From a virus, in the IMG/VR virus record IMGVR_UViG_3300030339_002072, positions 1 through 37,454 of that record: a DNA stretch of 37,454 nt; one strand, written 5' to 3'. The position numbers were made by a program, and so were the translations under genes. Numbering within the stretch: the stretch's first letter is position 1; each line of letters begins with the position of its first letter. Shown one piece after another: positions 16,164 to 24,319 of this stretch. The notes under the pieces are model-generated. The model had not been told where the DNA came from. It saw only the letters and a program-made list of their open reading frames with translations, and searched no databases.

Positions 16164-16564
16164 TCATATCCCTCTTTCTTCAACGCTTCAGCCATAGCGG
16201 CCACAATTTCCGGTTCACCTTCCTCAACGGCAGTCCGCATCCACGGCATGGCAGGTGTGTTGCTTTTCCCGTACTCCAGCACAAAGCCGACTTCCTCGAT
16301 ACGCTGCTTCTTTCGGCCGTTCTTTTTAAAGCCGGATGGGAACACATCGAAGTAATGGCCTTTCTCGAATGTGAAATTCGGCCCCTTGTATTGCAGGCTC
16401 CCCTTCAGGATGCCGGTACGCACAGGCACCGTCCGCTCCATGCACTTGACGGCCGCCTTAGCCCCCGCCTCTGCGGCGATGATGGCAACGCGCTTGTAGT
16501 CCTCGCTGGCCGCTTCAAGCCCTTTGATTACATCGTCAAAGCCGACAACGTTAAAGGTAGCCAT
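16160..16564 (-). CDS. HK97 gp10-family head-tail / minor tail component
   Basis: 134 residues. The features of the HK97_gp10 family are visible: a helical N-terminus (GLEAASEDYKRVAIIAAEAG), the ERTVPVRTGILKGSL motif around residues 43-57, and YGKSNTPAMPWMRTA near residue 100. These proteins take part in joining head and tail. The start overlaps the end of the head-tail adaptor gene by 14 bases, consistent with translational coupling. Confidence 0.82.
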   Translation of the reverse strand: MATFNVVGFDDVIKGLEAASEDYKRVAIIAAEAGAKAAVKCMERTVPVRTGILKGSLQYKGPNFTFEKGHYFDVFPSGFKKNGRKKQRIEEVGFVLEYGKSNTPAMPWMRTAVEEGEPEIVAAMAEALKKEGYE

Positions 16565-16907
16565 GCGCGCTCACCTCACTTCCCTGCGGCTGCCGGATCC
16601 GCACCTTGATCTGTGTCCAGTCGCGCCGGTAGCCCAGATGGTTGATCTGCACAATGTCGTACACCGTTCCGCCATAAACAATTTGCATGTCGTTTCGCAG
16701 CCCGTTCCGCCATCGGATGGTGAAGGTTACTATGTTTTCCATCTGGTGGGCGGCGGCCTCGTAAAAGTCGCGTCCGCTCACGTCCTTGATGGCCGCCATG
16801 GTGTCGCACACCTTTTTGTACACGAGCACCGCGTTACCCTCGTCGTCCGTGGCAGTTCCGTCCGGCTCCTGAAAGGTAATCAGGTGCCGAAGATCTCCGG
16901 CGTTCAT
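16551..16907 (-). CDS. Head-tail adaptor / stopper protein (SPP1 gp16-like)
   Basis: 118 residues. The N-terminus MNAGDLRHLITFQEPDGTA, then FTIRWRNGLRNDMQIVYGG, VYDIVQINHLGYR and IKVRI are the usual signature of phage head-tail joining proteins that close the connector after DNA packaging. Overlaps both neighbours by a few bases (ATGA with the connector gene upstream). Confidence 0.82.
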   Translation of the reverse strand: MNAGDLRHLITFQEPDGTATDDEGNAVLVYKKVCDTMAAIKDVSGRDFYEAAAHQMENIVTFTIRWRNGLRNDMQIVYGGTVYDIVQINHLGYRRDWTQIKVRIRQPQGSEVSAHGYL

Positions 16908-17185
16908 TCACTCACCGCCTCCGGCTCACTGCGTAGTTGGTGCATCAGGCTCATCACCGTGGGGGGCACGTCGTCTTTGCCCGCCTCCTGATTGCCGCGG
17001 GTATCGTAGTAGTGGGTGGCCAGCCGGTATACCGCCAGGTCATAGGAAGCATCGCTATCCCGGGGCTTTACGCCTGCAGCATTTAACCAGCAGATGGCCG
17101 CATCCATGCACAGTTGTAGGGTTGTGTCCGCCACATTGGGGTCGGTGGCTGCAAAGCCTTTCAGGCCATCAATAGTTACCGCCAT
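16904..17185 (-). CDS. Head-tail connector protein (gp6/gp15-like)
   Basis: 93 residues, helical: MDAAICWLNAAGVKPRDSD, YDLAVYRLATHYYDTRGNQE and MSLMHQLRS. This is the typical connector adaptor layout (phage gp6-like family), which sits under the portal ring. Start overlaps the small upstream gene by 17 bases, and the end overlaps the stopper gene by 4. Confidence 0.78.
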   Translation of the reverse strand: MAVTIDGLKGFAATDPNVADTTLQLCMDAAICWLNAAGVKPRDSDASYDLAVYRLATHYYDTRGNQEAGKDDVPPTVMSLMHQLRSEPEAVSE

Positions 17186-17354
17186 CCGGCTTCACCTCCT
17201 GTTGCTCCGCGTTGGGTGGATGCGTGCGCTCGATCAGGTGTAAGTGCAACAGCTGCAAGGCGTCGTCCTCGCTTTCAGGCGCGTATACCACGCCTTTTTC
17301 ATACCTGTGCCCCCGCACGGTGATCGCCCTTGTCGTTCGGTAGGTTTGCGCCAT
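17169..17354 (-). CDS. Small head-module protein of unknown function
   Basis: 61 residues; start ATG at 17354 with TAAAGGAGG upstream. The first half looks like a small beta-rich fold (TRAITVRGHRYEKGVVYAP), then an acidic-to-hydrophobic helix (SEDDALQLLHLHLIERTH). Such small proteins are common between capsid and connector genes. I do not recognise a named function. Confidence 0.65.
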   Translation of the reverse strand: MAQTYRTTRAITVRGHRYEKGVVYAPESEDDALQLLHLHLIERTHPPNAEQQEVKPDGGNY

Positions 17355-17367
17355 GGGGCACCCTCCT

Positions 17368-17634
17368 TTATGCGTTCGTCGATCCGGCCACAGGCACGCC
17401 CATCTCGGCTGCCTGCGTGAACACGTTTTCTACAAAGCCCATCACTGCTCTGGTGACCGCGTCAAGGTTGGCAGCACACAGCTCTGGGTCGGACACATCC
17501 ACGTTGATGCTCACGCCCTTGGCGCCGCGTAGGCTAGCGTTCACGTTGGCGACGTTGCGCCGCTCGCCGGTATCTAGGGCGATGTATAGCGGCATGCTTG
17601 GGTTTTGATAGTTTTCCGTCACAAGGTTAGCCAT
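17368..17634 (-). CDS. Small structural-module protein of unknown function
   Basis: 88 residues; start ATG at 17634 with GGGAGG upstream. Contains MPLYIALDTGERRNVANVNAS and GVSINVDVSDPELCAANLDAV. No motif recognised; mixed alpha/beta pattern. Its place between head fibre and connector genes suggests a virion or assembly role. A 9-bp hairpin separates it from the head-fibre gene. Confidence 0.6.
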   Translation of the reverse strand: MANLVTENYQNPSMPLYIALDTGERRNVANVNASLRGAKGVSINVDVSDPELCAANLDAVTRAVMGFVENVFTQAAEMGVPVAGSTNA

Positions 17635-17658
17635 GGGAAATTCCTCCCGTCGTGTAGG

Positions 17659-17687
17659 CGGGCGCGTACCACTAAGGCACGCGCCCG
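17659..17687 (-). other. 9-bp hairpin after the head-fibre gene
   Basis: CGGGCGCGT / ACGCGCCCG (17659-17667 and 17679-17687), 11-base loop. No T-tract, so a transcript-stability or partial attenuation element is more likely than a terminator. Confidence 0.5.
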
Positions 17688-17700
17688 TTCCTGTTGTTTA

Positions 17701-18252
17701 CTAGGCGGTGACTACCACAGCGGCCGCTTCGCTGGCGGTGCTCACGCCCTCATAAGTCGCCACGCAGTAGTAGTAGGTCGTTCCGGCGGTTGCCCCCGTG
17801 GGGATGGCGTAACTCACGTCGGTCGCACCGTTCACGGCAGCGCCGCCCGTATTGCTGTCGGCAGCGTTGCTGTACCATTGATAGGTCGGCGTGCTCCCGT
17901 CGCTCACCTGGAAGGCGGCGGTCAGCACCGCGCCGGCGCCGATACTCCCTGCCACAAGGGCAAGGTCGGCGGGCTGGGTCAGCACCGCGATGGTAGGCGC
18001 AGCAGCCATTAGCCCGGCAGAGCGAAGCTTCGCCAGCAGCTCGTTGTGTTCGGCGCGAATCGCGGCCACGGTGCTGGCGTCGCTTCCCGCGTCCTGCATG
18101 TACTTAATCGGGGGCAACCCGGTCAAGGCGGGCAGCCCGGAAATGGTCGCGCCCGCTTCCAGCGTCAGCTTCGCGCCCGCTTTCACGCGCAGCTCACCGC
18201 CGATCACCGTCTGGCTGCCGTTGCGGCCGGTATAGTTTTTCGTTGCGTTCAT
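17701..18252 (-). CDS. Head fibre / capsid decoration protein with an Ig-like domain
   Basis: 183 residues; ATG at 18252 after AAAGGAGA. Residues about 10-80 (GSQTVIGGELRVKAGAKLTL, then EAGATISGL, and YMQDAGSDASTVAAIRAEHN) resemble the head fibre proteins of phi29-like and many Firmicutes phages, with a beta-helix-like start and a helix. Residues about 86-183 are an Ig-like beta-sandwich (LTQPADLALVAGS, TYQWYSNAADSNTGG, TTYYYCVATYEGV) with Trp126 and Cys163 in the usual core places. It is encoded just after the capsid gene, so display on the capsid surface is likely. Ig-like capsid domains have been proposed to bind glycans or mucus. Confidence 0.75.
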   Translation of the reverse strand: MNATKNYTGRNGSQTVIGGELRVKAGAKLTLEAGATISGLPALTGLPPIKYMQDAGSDASTVAAIRAEHNELLAKLRSAGLMAAAPTIAVLTQPADLALVAGSIGAGAVLTAAFQVSDGSTPTYQWYSNAADSNTGGAAVNGATDVSYAIPTGATAGTTYYYCVATYEGVSTASEAAAVVVTA

Positions 18253-18292
18253 GGGTTCAGGTTCTCCTTTCCGCTGGTTTCATTCCAGCCGC

Positions 18293-19549
18293 TTACACCG
18301 CCGGGATGAAGATCTCGCGGCGCACCACCGCTTCGGCGTCAAAGCGGGTCACGCCCAGGCGGCTGATGCCGCGCACGTCGATGCGGTTCTTCTTGAAGGC
18401 GTCGCCGCCCACGTCGGTGGAAACAAACTCCAGCGGCATCCGCTCAAAGAGCGTGGCGTACTGCTTGAAGTCGCCCACGTAGATGGGGTAGTAGTCGCCC
18501 TTGGTCGCGCCCGCGGTGGTCACCACGCGGTTGGGGAAGGTACGGTTGCTCATCACCTTCACCGAGTGGGTTTTAATAAACATCGGCGTGCCGGTCGCGG
18601 GGTCGGGCTGCAGCAACGGGCGGCCGGTGCTGTCGGTGATGCTGTCCAAAAAGTCAAAGCCGCTCTGGTTGGTCAGGATCGTGGCCGTCTGGCTGATCGC
18701 CGGATCCAGCGCCATGTTCAGGATGCTGCGCAGCTGCATGATGGCGTTCTGGTCGTCATCGTCGGTGATGATCTGGGCGGTCAGCAGATCCAGCGCCGCT
18801 TTGAGCAGCTTGTTTTCGGTGATCACCTGCTTCTTGGTGTACCACCGGGCGAGGTAGCCAAACAGGTTGGCCGTTTCATCGGCGGCTAGCTCGCGGCTCA
18901 CCGGAACGATCAAGCCGTAGGTGTTCAGCGAATAGCTCACCGGCACAAAGGCGGGCTGGTCATCCTCCGGCACCCCACCGGCAGGCGCTTCGCCATCCAG
19001 CTGGGTAAGGCCGGTGGTAGGATCGGTATCCACGATGCGGGTGCCCTTGCTTGCGCTGGTCGGCTCCACCGTAAACAGGTCGCGCAGGGGGTTCAGCTGG
19101 CGCAGGCGCTCGTTGATCTGCGTCTGCACATCCTCCGGCACCAGGAAGCCGCCGTCGCTGCCCGCAGGCGTGCCGCCGCTCTCGGTCAGCACATCGTAAA
19201 GCACGTTCAGGCTCGTGTCCGGGCAAGGGTTGGCAGGGTTCAGCCGGTTACGGATAGCGTAAGCGAAGGCCTGCGCGTATTCGTTGCTCTTGCGGATCAC
19301 CACTACGCGGCCGCCCTTGGTAGCAGCCTGGGCGGGCAGCGCGGTCTGCTGACCGGCTTCCTCCTGGGCGATGGTCGCGCGGGTCAGGTCAATGCGCGCC
19401 TGCAGGGCGTTGATCTTGCCGGTATGCTCGGTCAGCTGCGTAGGGGTCGCAGCCTGGTTAGCCAGCAGCGTCTGCCCACTGGCCACCAGCGTGCGCATGT
19501 CATTTTGCAGGTTTTTCAGGGTATCCTTCAGCTGAGTCAGGTTTTCCAT
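18293..19549 (-). CDS. HK97-fold major capsid protein
   Basis: 418 residues from ATG at 19549, which has AAGAAGGAGG upstream; the frame to 19582 crosses this site. The first ~95 residues are a coiled-coil scaffold-like delta domain (LTQLKDTLKNLQNDMRTLV), expected to be removed by the adjacent ClpP-type protease. The body has GGFLVPEDVQTQINERL, PVSRELAADETANLFGYLA, ILTNQSGFDFLDSITDSTG and RFDAEAVVRREIFIPAV, typical of HK97 capsid proteins. It follows portal and protease in the standard order. Confidence 0.9.
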   Translation of the reverse strand: MENLTQLKDTLKNLQNDMRTLVASGQTLLANQAATPTQLTEHTGKINALQARIDLTRATIAQEEAGQQTALPAQAATKGGRVVVIRKSNEYAQAFAYAIRNRLNPANPCPDTSLNVLYDVLTESGGTPAGSDGGFLVPEDVQTQINERLRQLNPLRDLFTVEPTSASKGTRIVDTDPTTGLTQLDGEAPAGGVPEDDQPAFVPVSYSLNTYGLIVPVSRELAADETANLFGYLARWYTKKQVITENKLLKAALDLLTAQIITDDDDQNAIMQLRSILNMALDPAISQTATILTNQSGFDFLDSITDSTGRPLLQPDPATGTPMFIKTHSVKVMSNRTFPNRVVTTAGATKGDYYPIYVGDFKQYATLFERMPLEFVSTDVGGDAFKKNRIDVRGISRLGVTRFDAEAVVRREIFIPAV

Positions 19550-19578
19550 AGGGGTTACCTCCTTCTTGTGCTTGTGGG

Positions 19579-20502
19579 TCACAGGCTGGCGTCGGCCTGC
19601 GCCAGTGCCAGCGCAAAGCTGGCCTTGTCGCGGTCGGTCGCCGCATCAGGGGATGTGGGCGCGGTGCCAAGCGGATGCCCGTTAAGGTAGCTTCTGTGGG
19701 AGTGTTCCAGAGTGTGGTGATGTGAAAGGAAACTGGGGTTGAAGTCCTTGGTGGTTGCAGCCGTGGTCGCCTGCCCGCCGCCCTCCGGAGCCGCGCCCTG
19801 TACCTTCGCCAGCGCCTTCATCACGGCGGCGTTGTCCACGCCGTGCATGGCATAAGCAAACCGCGGCGCCTGGTTTGCGCCAGCTTTTCCGATCAGGGCG
19901 TTGTCCTTGTCGGGGTCGTCCTCCTCGTCAGGCGCGGCGGCGCTTTTCTTCTTTGCGGGCTTGCTCACGTCGTCCGCAAAGCCCAGCTCCAGCGCGCGGC
20001 CGCTGCTCATCCACGTTTCGGCGTCCATAAGCGCGGAGAGCTTCGCCCGGGGCAGCGCGGTTTTGGTTTCGTAGGCGTTGATGATCGACTCTTTTACTTC
20101 GTCGAGCATCTGCATCCCCTGGCGCATATACTCGCTGTTACCAATCGCCACCGCCCACGGATTGTGGATCATCATCAGGCTAACAGGGCTCATGCTAACA
20201 TGGTCGCCCGCCATGGCCACCACGCTGGCGGCGCTGGCAGCGATACCGTCGATTCGAACGGTCACCTTGCCGGGGTACTCGCAAAGCATGTTGTAGATCT
20301 GTGCGGCCGCCACGCAGTCGCCGCCCGGGCTATTGATGCGTACTACAATGTCCCCGGTGCCCTGCATTAGCTCCGCACGGAAGGCCGCCGGGGTTACCTC
20401 ATCGTCAAACCAGCTTTCTTCCGCAATCACGCCGTCCAGCGCCAGTTCACGCTCACCGTCCGGATCGCCTTTCAGCTGGTTAAACACCCAGAAATGGTTC
20501 AA
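19579..20502 (-). CDS. ClpP-like prohead maturation protease
   Basis: 307 residues from a TTG at 20502, chosen because GAGGTG lies 6 bases upstream; a GTG at 20511 would overlap that site, and longer frames have no support. The serine protease triad is visible: GIAAS with Ser90, MIHNPW with His113, and LMDAETW with Asp160. INSPGGDCVAAAQIY is the substrate-strand region. The family cleaves the delta domain of HK97-type capsids and may also act on itself. After about residue 180 the protein has a charged, probably flexible extension of about 120 residues, longer than in minimal ClpP, possibly with a scaffold role. Confidence 0.85.
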   Translation of the reverse strand: MNHFWVFNQLKGDPDGERELALDGVIAEESWFDDEVTPAAFRAELMQGTGDIVVRINSPGGDCVAAAQIYNMLCEYPGKVTVRIDGIAASAASVVAMAGDHVSMSPVSLMMIHNPWAVAIGNSEYMRQGMQMLDEVKESIINAYETKTALPRAKLSALMDAETWMSSGRALELGFADDVSKPAKKKSAAAPDEEDDPDKDNALIGKAGANQAPRFAYAMHGVDNAAVMKALAKVQGAAPEGGGQATTAATTKDFNPSFLSHHHTLEHSHRSYLNGHPLGTAPTSPDAATDRDKASFALALAQADASL

Positions 20503-20534
20503 AATATTCACCTCACTGTTCTTGTCGCCCGAGT

Positions 20535-21719
20535 CTATCGCCCGCTGTCCTTTACCGTTGCGCCTGTCAGTACCATCTTGAGCGGCAGCAGGTCGCGGGC
20601 ACACAACAGCACGTCACCGTCAGGGTCGGGCGGAAGATTGTCCTTTTCGCGCACTTCATTCGGTCTCATCCACCCGCCGCGAATGGCCTTCTGGTGCTTG
20701 TCGGCCATGGTTTTCACGTCGCCGCGCAGCACCGCGTCCATGTCAAAGCTGAAGTGGTATCCTTCCATGATCCGCTCCCAGGTGAGCAGCTTGCGGTCAA
20801 GCTCAGCTTCCCATTGAGCCACAATCGGCAATATGGTCAGCTGCATCAGCTCGCGCATCTGCTGTTCATTGTCAGCAAAGCCTTTGTCGCTGGTGTCGCC
20901 CAGCAGGCTGGGGGGAATGTTGTACACCGTAGCCACACGGTTGCGGGTCATGTTTTCCACGCCCAGCACGTCGCTGTCCACCGGCGTGCGACTCAGGTTA
21001 GCCACCGTCATGCCGCCGTCCAGCACAATGGCACTGCGGCCGCTGTCGTTGTATGCCTCCAAAAACTGCTTGATAATCTCTTGACGGCGTTCTTTGTTCA
21101 GCCCTGTATTGGGTACCGTCAGCACAATGGAATTATTGATCGCCTTGATCTGCTCCATGGTGTAGGTTTTCACGTCGGCATCGTACTGGATGCTGCCGCG
21201 CAGAACGTCCATGGGTTTGATGCCACGCTCGCCGTTTGCGCTCATGTGCCGAATCACGATCATATCGCTGTTGTGAACCCAGAATTGTTTCGGGCTGTCC
21301 GGAGGGGTTACCCGGTACCAGATTTCCCCGGTATCCATCATGCGGATGGGGGTCACGCGCGTGGGGTCCAACACATCCAGCCGATCGATCGTACCGGCGA
21401 GGGTGGGCACGATCAGCGCGTAGGCGTTGCCTTCATTGCCCACGCACGCCTGCATCGTCAGCCGGAACATGAAGGCCGTCATGCGGGGGTTGGGCGCGTA
21501 AGCGATCAGCTTTTCCAGCGAGTCTTTCTTTTGCAGCTCCATCCCCTTATACAGGTGTAAGGGCATACAGGCCACGGTGTTGGCCACGCGGCTTACCGCC
21601 GCGTAGATGGCCTCGCTGGCGGTCATGTATCGATCGGCGCGCGTCTGGTACACGCCGGTCATGGGGCCTTTTGGCTCGTCGCGTGCCTTCGCAGCCCTTT
21701 TCCACGGGAAGATCGCCAT
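20535..21719 (-). CDS. HK97-family portal protein
   Basis: 394 residues from ATG at 21719 with AAAGGAG upstream (a GTG three codons earlier overlaps that site). Family hallmarks: ASEAIYAAVSRVANTVACMPL, GNAYALIVPTLAGTIDRL, DMIVIRHMSANGERGIKPMD, NRVATVYNIPPSLLGDTSD and FADNEQQMRELMQLTILPIV. It forms the dodecameric ring through which DNA is packaged and ejected. It lies between large terminase and protease, with a bidirectional hairpin separating it from terminase. Confidence 0.9.
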   Translation of the reverse strand: MAIFPWKRAAKARDEPKGPMTGVYQTRADRYMTASEAIYAAVSRVANTVACMPLHLYKGMELQKKDSLEKLIAYAPNPRMTAFMFRLTMQACVGNEGNAYALIVPTLAGTIDRLDVLDPTRVTPIRMMDTGEIWYRVTPPDSPKQFWVHNSDMIVIRHMSANGERGIKPMDVLRGSIQYDADVKTYTMEQIKAINNSIVLTVPNTGLNKERRQEIIKQFLEAYNDSGRSAIVLDGGMTVANLSRTPVDSDVLGVENMTRNRVATVYNIPPSLLGDTSDKGFADNEQQMRELMQLTILPIVAQWEAELDRKLLTWERIMEGYHFSFDMDAVLRGDVKTMADKHQKAIRGGWMRPNEVREKDNLPPDPDGDVLLCARDLLPLKMVLTGATVKDSGR

Positions 21720-21765
21720 GTGTTTCACTCCTTTCGGTCAGCCGACCGGCCGCCATGGCAAAATG

Positions 21766-21789
21766 AAAAGCGTCAACGTTGGCGCTTTT
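21766..21789 (-). terminator. Hairpin with T-rich ends between terminase and portal
   Basis: AAAAGCGTC / GGCGCTTTT on the + strand (21766-21774 and 21781-21789) with one G-U pair; loop AACGTT. On the minus strand it reads into CTTTTCATTTT. It could terminate or attenuate in either direction, lowering portal expression relative to terminase or the reverse. Confidence 0.55.
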
Positions 21790-21796
21790 GGGAAGG

Positions 21797-23515
21797 CTAA
21801 AATCGGAATACCGTTACGCTTGCCGGCACTGTATCCCCCAGGATGGGAGCTTTCTGCATGGCCACCGCATGCGCGTCCAAAAAGGCCATGAATCCATCGA
21901 TCTTGCGGTAGCGGTTGCGTTTCACAGGCATCCAGTTTTCACGGTCGCGGTCACGGTAATCATTGCGTAGCCGAACATTGTGCATGTACCAGCGCAGCAT
22001 CGGGTCGTTGTTGCTAATCAGTCGCCCGTCCAGCAGCATTTCCCGTACATCCTTCATCGGGTCGTTCATGGTCATGGGGCCTTGGCGCTTCACCTCGCAG
22101 CAGAAGCCCGCGCCTTCCAGCATCCGGGTCAACCACACCGCGTTAGCCGGGTCATACCCGATGCTGATAATCTCGTACTTTTTCGCCTGGTCAACAAACC
22201 ACTGGTACACCACATCCTGTGGAATATAGTCGCCGTCGCAAATCGTCAGCAGCCCCTGCAGCGCCCATTCGTAATAAGGAATTTTCTCGTTGTCCATCTC
22301 CACCTTACGCTTGGGCACCCAGCTGTGCTGCAGCACGAACGAATCCCCATTGTCCAGCGGAAACTCCAGCGCGGCAGCGGTGAAGTCCTCACGGCTGCTC
22401 AGGTCAAACCCACCGTAGCAGCTTCGCCCGGTCAGGCTTTCCATGTCCAGCGTTTTGCGGTTGCGGTTCAGCACGCTGATGTCCACAAACCCGGCGTCGC
22501 TCGCATCCGCCATCACGTTCAGCTGCTTGGTAATGAAGTCGCTGCGCTCTTGGGGAATGCTCTTGCACCGCTCCCAGTCATTGCTCAGCGTATCAAGGTC
22601 CAGCAGCAGGCCCATGCCTGGGTTGGCCTTCACCCAGCAGCTGCGGTCCTCAATGTTGTCCGCGCTGTCCAGTTCGCAGATGAAGCAGAAAAGCCGGTCG
22701 GCCACGCTGGCGGGCAGCATTCCCTCCTGCATCGCGTCCGTGAACAGCGCGTAGTAATCCATTAAGGGGCCTTCCAGCACCGTGCCCATAGTGGTGATGT
22801 AGATGGCAAGCGGCTGGCGGCGTTTGTTCATGCCGCGCTTGATCACGTTGATCAGCTTGTAGTCGCGGTATTCGTGGATTTCGTCGAACACCCCCATGTG
22901 CGGGTTCAGGCCATCCAGCTTGTGGCTGTCGCTGGCCCGGTGCTGGATGCGGCTGTTGGTCTTGTCGTAGTAAATGCCATCCCGCAGGGTTCGGAATCGG
23001 CTGGCTAGGAAGGGGCTGGCCTCAATTTGCCCTGTACACTCGGTATATACGATGCTGGCCTGCTCCTTACTGTTGGCCAGCAGGTACACATCCGCGCCGC
23101 GCTCCCCATCCTTGCTTGCCCCGAAGGTAGCGTTCCCCGCCATCAGCGTACTTTTCCCGTTGCCGCGGCCCACCACGATCAGCGCCTCGCGGAAGCGGCG
23201 CAGTCCGGTTTCCTTGCTCACCCAGCCGTAGATGTTCCCCTCGACGAAGCACTCCCAGGGCATCAGCTCCATGCGTTCGTAATTGCCTTTGGTGGGTGCT
23301 AAAAAGCGCTCCATGAACTCAATCGGCCGAAGGGCCAACCGTTCATCGAAGCGCCATGGGTATTCCGGGTCTTTTGATTTTTCCAGATCCAGCAGGAAAC
23401 GCGCGCAGGCCATTTTAACCTTCTCACAGGCAACCTGTTTTCCGGTCGTAACGTCCTGTGCATATCCATAAAGCTTCCCCAGTGGGTCAAGTGTCGGGGA
23501 AATCGTCAAACTCAT
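21797..23515 (-). CDS. Terminase large subunit
   Basis: 572 residues. ATPase domain: Walker A GRGNGKS at 116-122, Walker B GVFDEIHE with Asp211/Glu212, and a coupling motif ITTMGT near 240. Nuclease domain: GGFDLSSREDFTA with Asp371, IGYDPANA with Asp455, and KIDGFMAFLDA with Asp540 and Asp547, consistent with the two-metal RuvC-like fold. It powers DNA packaging and cuts the concatemer. The start overlaps the small subunit by 29 bases; its Shine-Dalgarno (CGGAAG) is weak, which suggests coupled translation. Confidence 0.92.
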   Translation of the reverse strand: MSLTISPTLDPLGKLYGYAQDVTTGKQVACEKVKMACARFLLDLEKSKDPEYPWRFDERLALRPIEFMERFLAPTKGNYERMELMPWECFVEGNIYGWVSKETGLRRFREALIVVGRGNGKSTLMAGNATFGASKDGERGADVYLLANSKEQASIVYTECTGQIEASPFLASRFRTLRDGIYYDKTNSRIQHRASDSHKLDGLNPHMGVFDEIHEYRDYKLINVIKRGMNKRRQPLAIYITTMGTVLEGPLMDYYALFTDAMQEGMLPASVADRLFCFICELDSADNIEDRSCWVKANPGMGLLLDLDTLSNDWERCKSIPQERSDFITKQLNVMADASDAGFVDISVLNRNRKTLDMESLTGRSCYGGFDLSSREDFTAAALEFPLDNGDSFVLQHSWVPKRKVEMDNEKIPYYEWALQGLLTICDGDYIPQDVVYQWFVDQAKKYEIISIGYDPANAVWLTRMLEGAGFCCEVKRQGPMTMNDPMKDVREMLLDGRLISNNDPMLRWYMHNVRLRNDYRDRDRENWMPVKRNRYRKIDGFMAFLDAHAVAMQKAPILGDTVPASVTVFRF

Positions 23516-23891
23516 CTTCCGGCTTGCGAGGCACTTCCGTTTCGCCCGGGCTTTCCGCCTGCCCTTTCAGATGGGCGGGGGTCAGGCGAAGTTCGTGCAA
23601 GTGCTTTCGCTGCTGCTCCCGCAGCATGCGCGCCTGCTGGATGCTTTTATTTTCGCGCATACCGGTTTGCCGCCCATTTTTCCAGGGTACCATCACACCC
23701 CGCTTGGCCACATCCTCATCGAAGCTCCGTTTTTGCTCTTCCATCATGGCAATATCACCAGCGATACTTTGGGCAATGTCGTCCATGCCGCCCGGCCGTT
23801 TTTCGCAAACGGCACAGATGTTTTCGTACAGTGCCCGCGCCTCTGGGTTTTTGATACGCGCCAACTGCTGTTGCTTCATGTCCTCGTTCAT
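23487..23891 (-). CDS. Terminase small subunit (P27-like)
   Basis: 134 residues; ATG at 23891 after AGGAGG. The helical sequence with RALYENICAVCEKRPG, IAMMEEQKRSFDED and LREQQRKHLHELRLTPAHLKG fits the P27 small terminase type, ending in an acidic, Pro-rich tail (PRKPEDEFDDFPDT). It recognises the packaging start site and recruits the large subunit. It lies between the HNH gene and TerL in the usual packaging order. Confidence 0.82.
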   Translation of the reverse strand: MNEDMKQQQLARIKNPEARALYENICAVCEKRPGGMDDIAQSIAGDIAMMEEQKRSFDEDVAKRGVMVPWKNGRQTGMRENKSIQQARMLREQQRKHLHELRLTPAHLKGQAESPGETEVPRKPEDEFDDFPDT

Positions 23892-23902
23892 GTCGGTGCC
23901 TC

Positions 23903-24220
23903 CTATATCTTGATGACCCGGGCGCGGTTCGGCTTCGTGGGCTTGGCCGCCTCCTTGGCCCGCCCCTTTTCGGGGTGCCGCTGATTATGGCACTGTTTAC
24001 ATAGGCTGCGCAAATTTTGGATATCCAGTTCAAGGTCTGGGCGCTCGCTGCGCGGTATCACGTGGTGCACCACCTCGGCGTCCCTCACCTTGCCGCGCCC
24101 CCCGCTGTGAAACCGCTCCATGCAGTCGCAGCATAGGTAATTGTCCATGCGCATCCGCTCGGCAGCGGTGCGCTTCCATACGCCCGTGTGGTAGAAGGGT
24201 TCGCTCTCTTTGTGATACAC
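23903..24220 (-). CDS. HNH endonuclease of the packaging module
   Basis: About 105 residues from a GTG at 24220 (GGGGTG upstream). An ATG at 24289 is also in frame, but it has no ribosome binding site, and the sequence between encodes a near-perfect terminator hairpin, so I prefer the shorter form. The HNH domain is clear: FYHTGVWKRTAAERMRMDNYLC and CDCMERF, then DAEVVHHVIP (the His pair), and DLELDIQNLRSLCKQCHNQRH with the zinc cysteines. In HK97-like phages the terminase-adjacent HNH protein stimulates cos cleavage and is needed for packaging. Confidence 0.8.
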   Translation of the reverse strand: MYHKESEPFYHTGVWKRTAAERMRMDNYLCCDCMERFHSGGRGKVRDAEVVHHVIPRSERPDLELDIQNLRSLCKQCHNQRHPEKGRAKEAAKPTKPNRARVIKI

Positions 24221-24236
24221 AGCTTTCACCCCACGC

Positions 24237-24261
24237 AAAAAGGCGGCCCCTTCGGGTCGCC
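24237..24261 (-). terminator. Strong rho-independent terminator at the start of the late operon
   Basis: On the minus strand GGCGACCC, loop GAAG, GGGCCGCC, then TTTTT: an 8-bp GC-rich stem (one G-U pair) and a T5 tract. It lies directly upstream of the likely HNH start and downstream of the palindromic array. It would block the late operon unless bypassed by antitermination or a promoter placed after it. Confidence 0.75.
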
Positions 24262-24319
24262 CTGCTCGCTTCTTTTGCAGTTTGATCATATCACTGTCAA
24301 GAGTGCATGTCTAGAGCAT

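Noticed and set aside
20694-21560. 288-residue + strand open frame opposite the portal gene
   Set aside because: Antisense to a clear portal protein; no start signal and no recognisable motif.
21980-22765. 261-residue + strand open frame opposite large terminase
   Set aside because: Antisense to a well-supported terminase; His/Val/Gln-rich shadow sequence.
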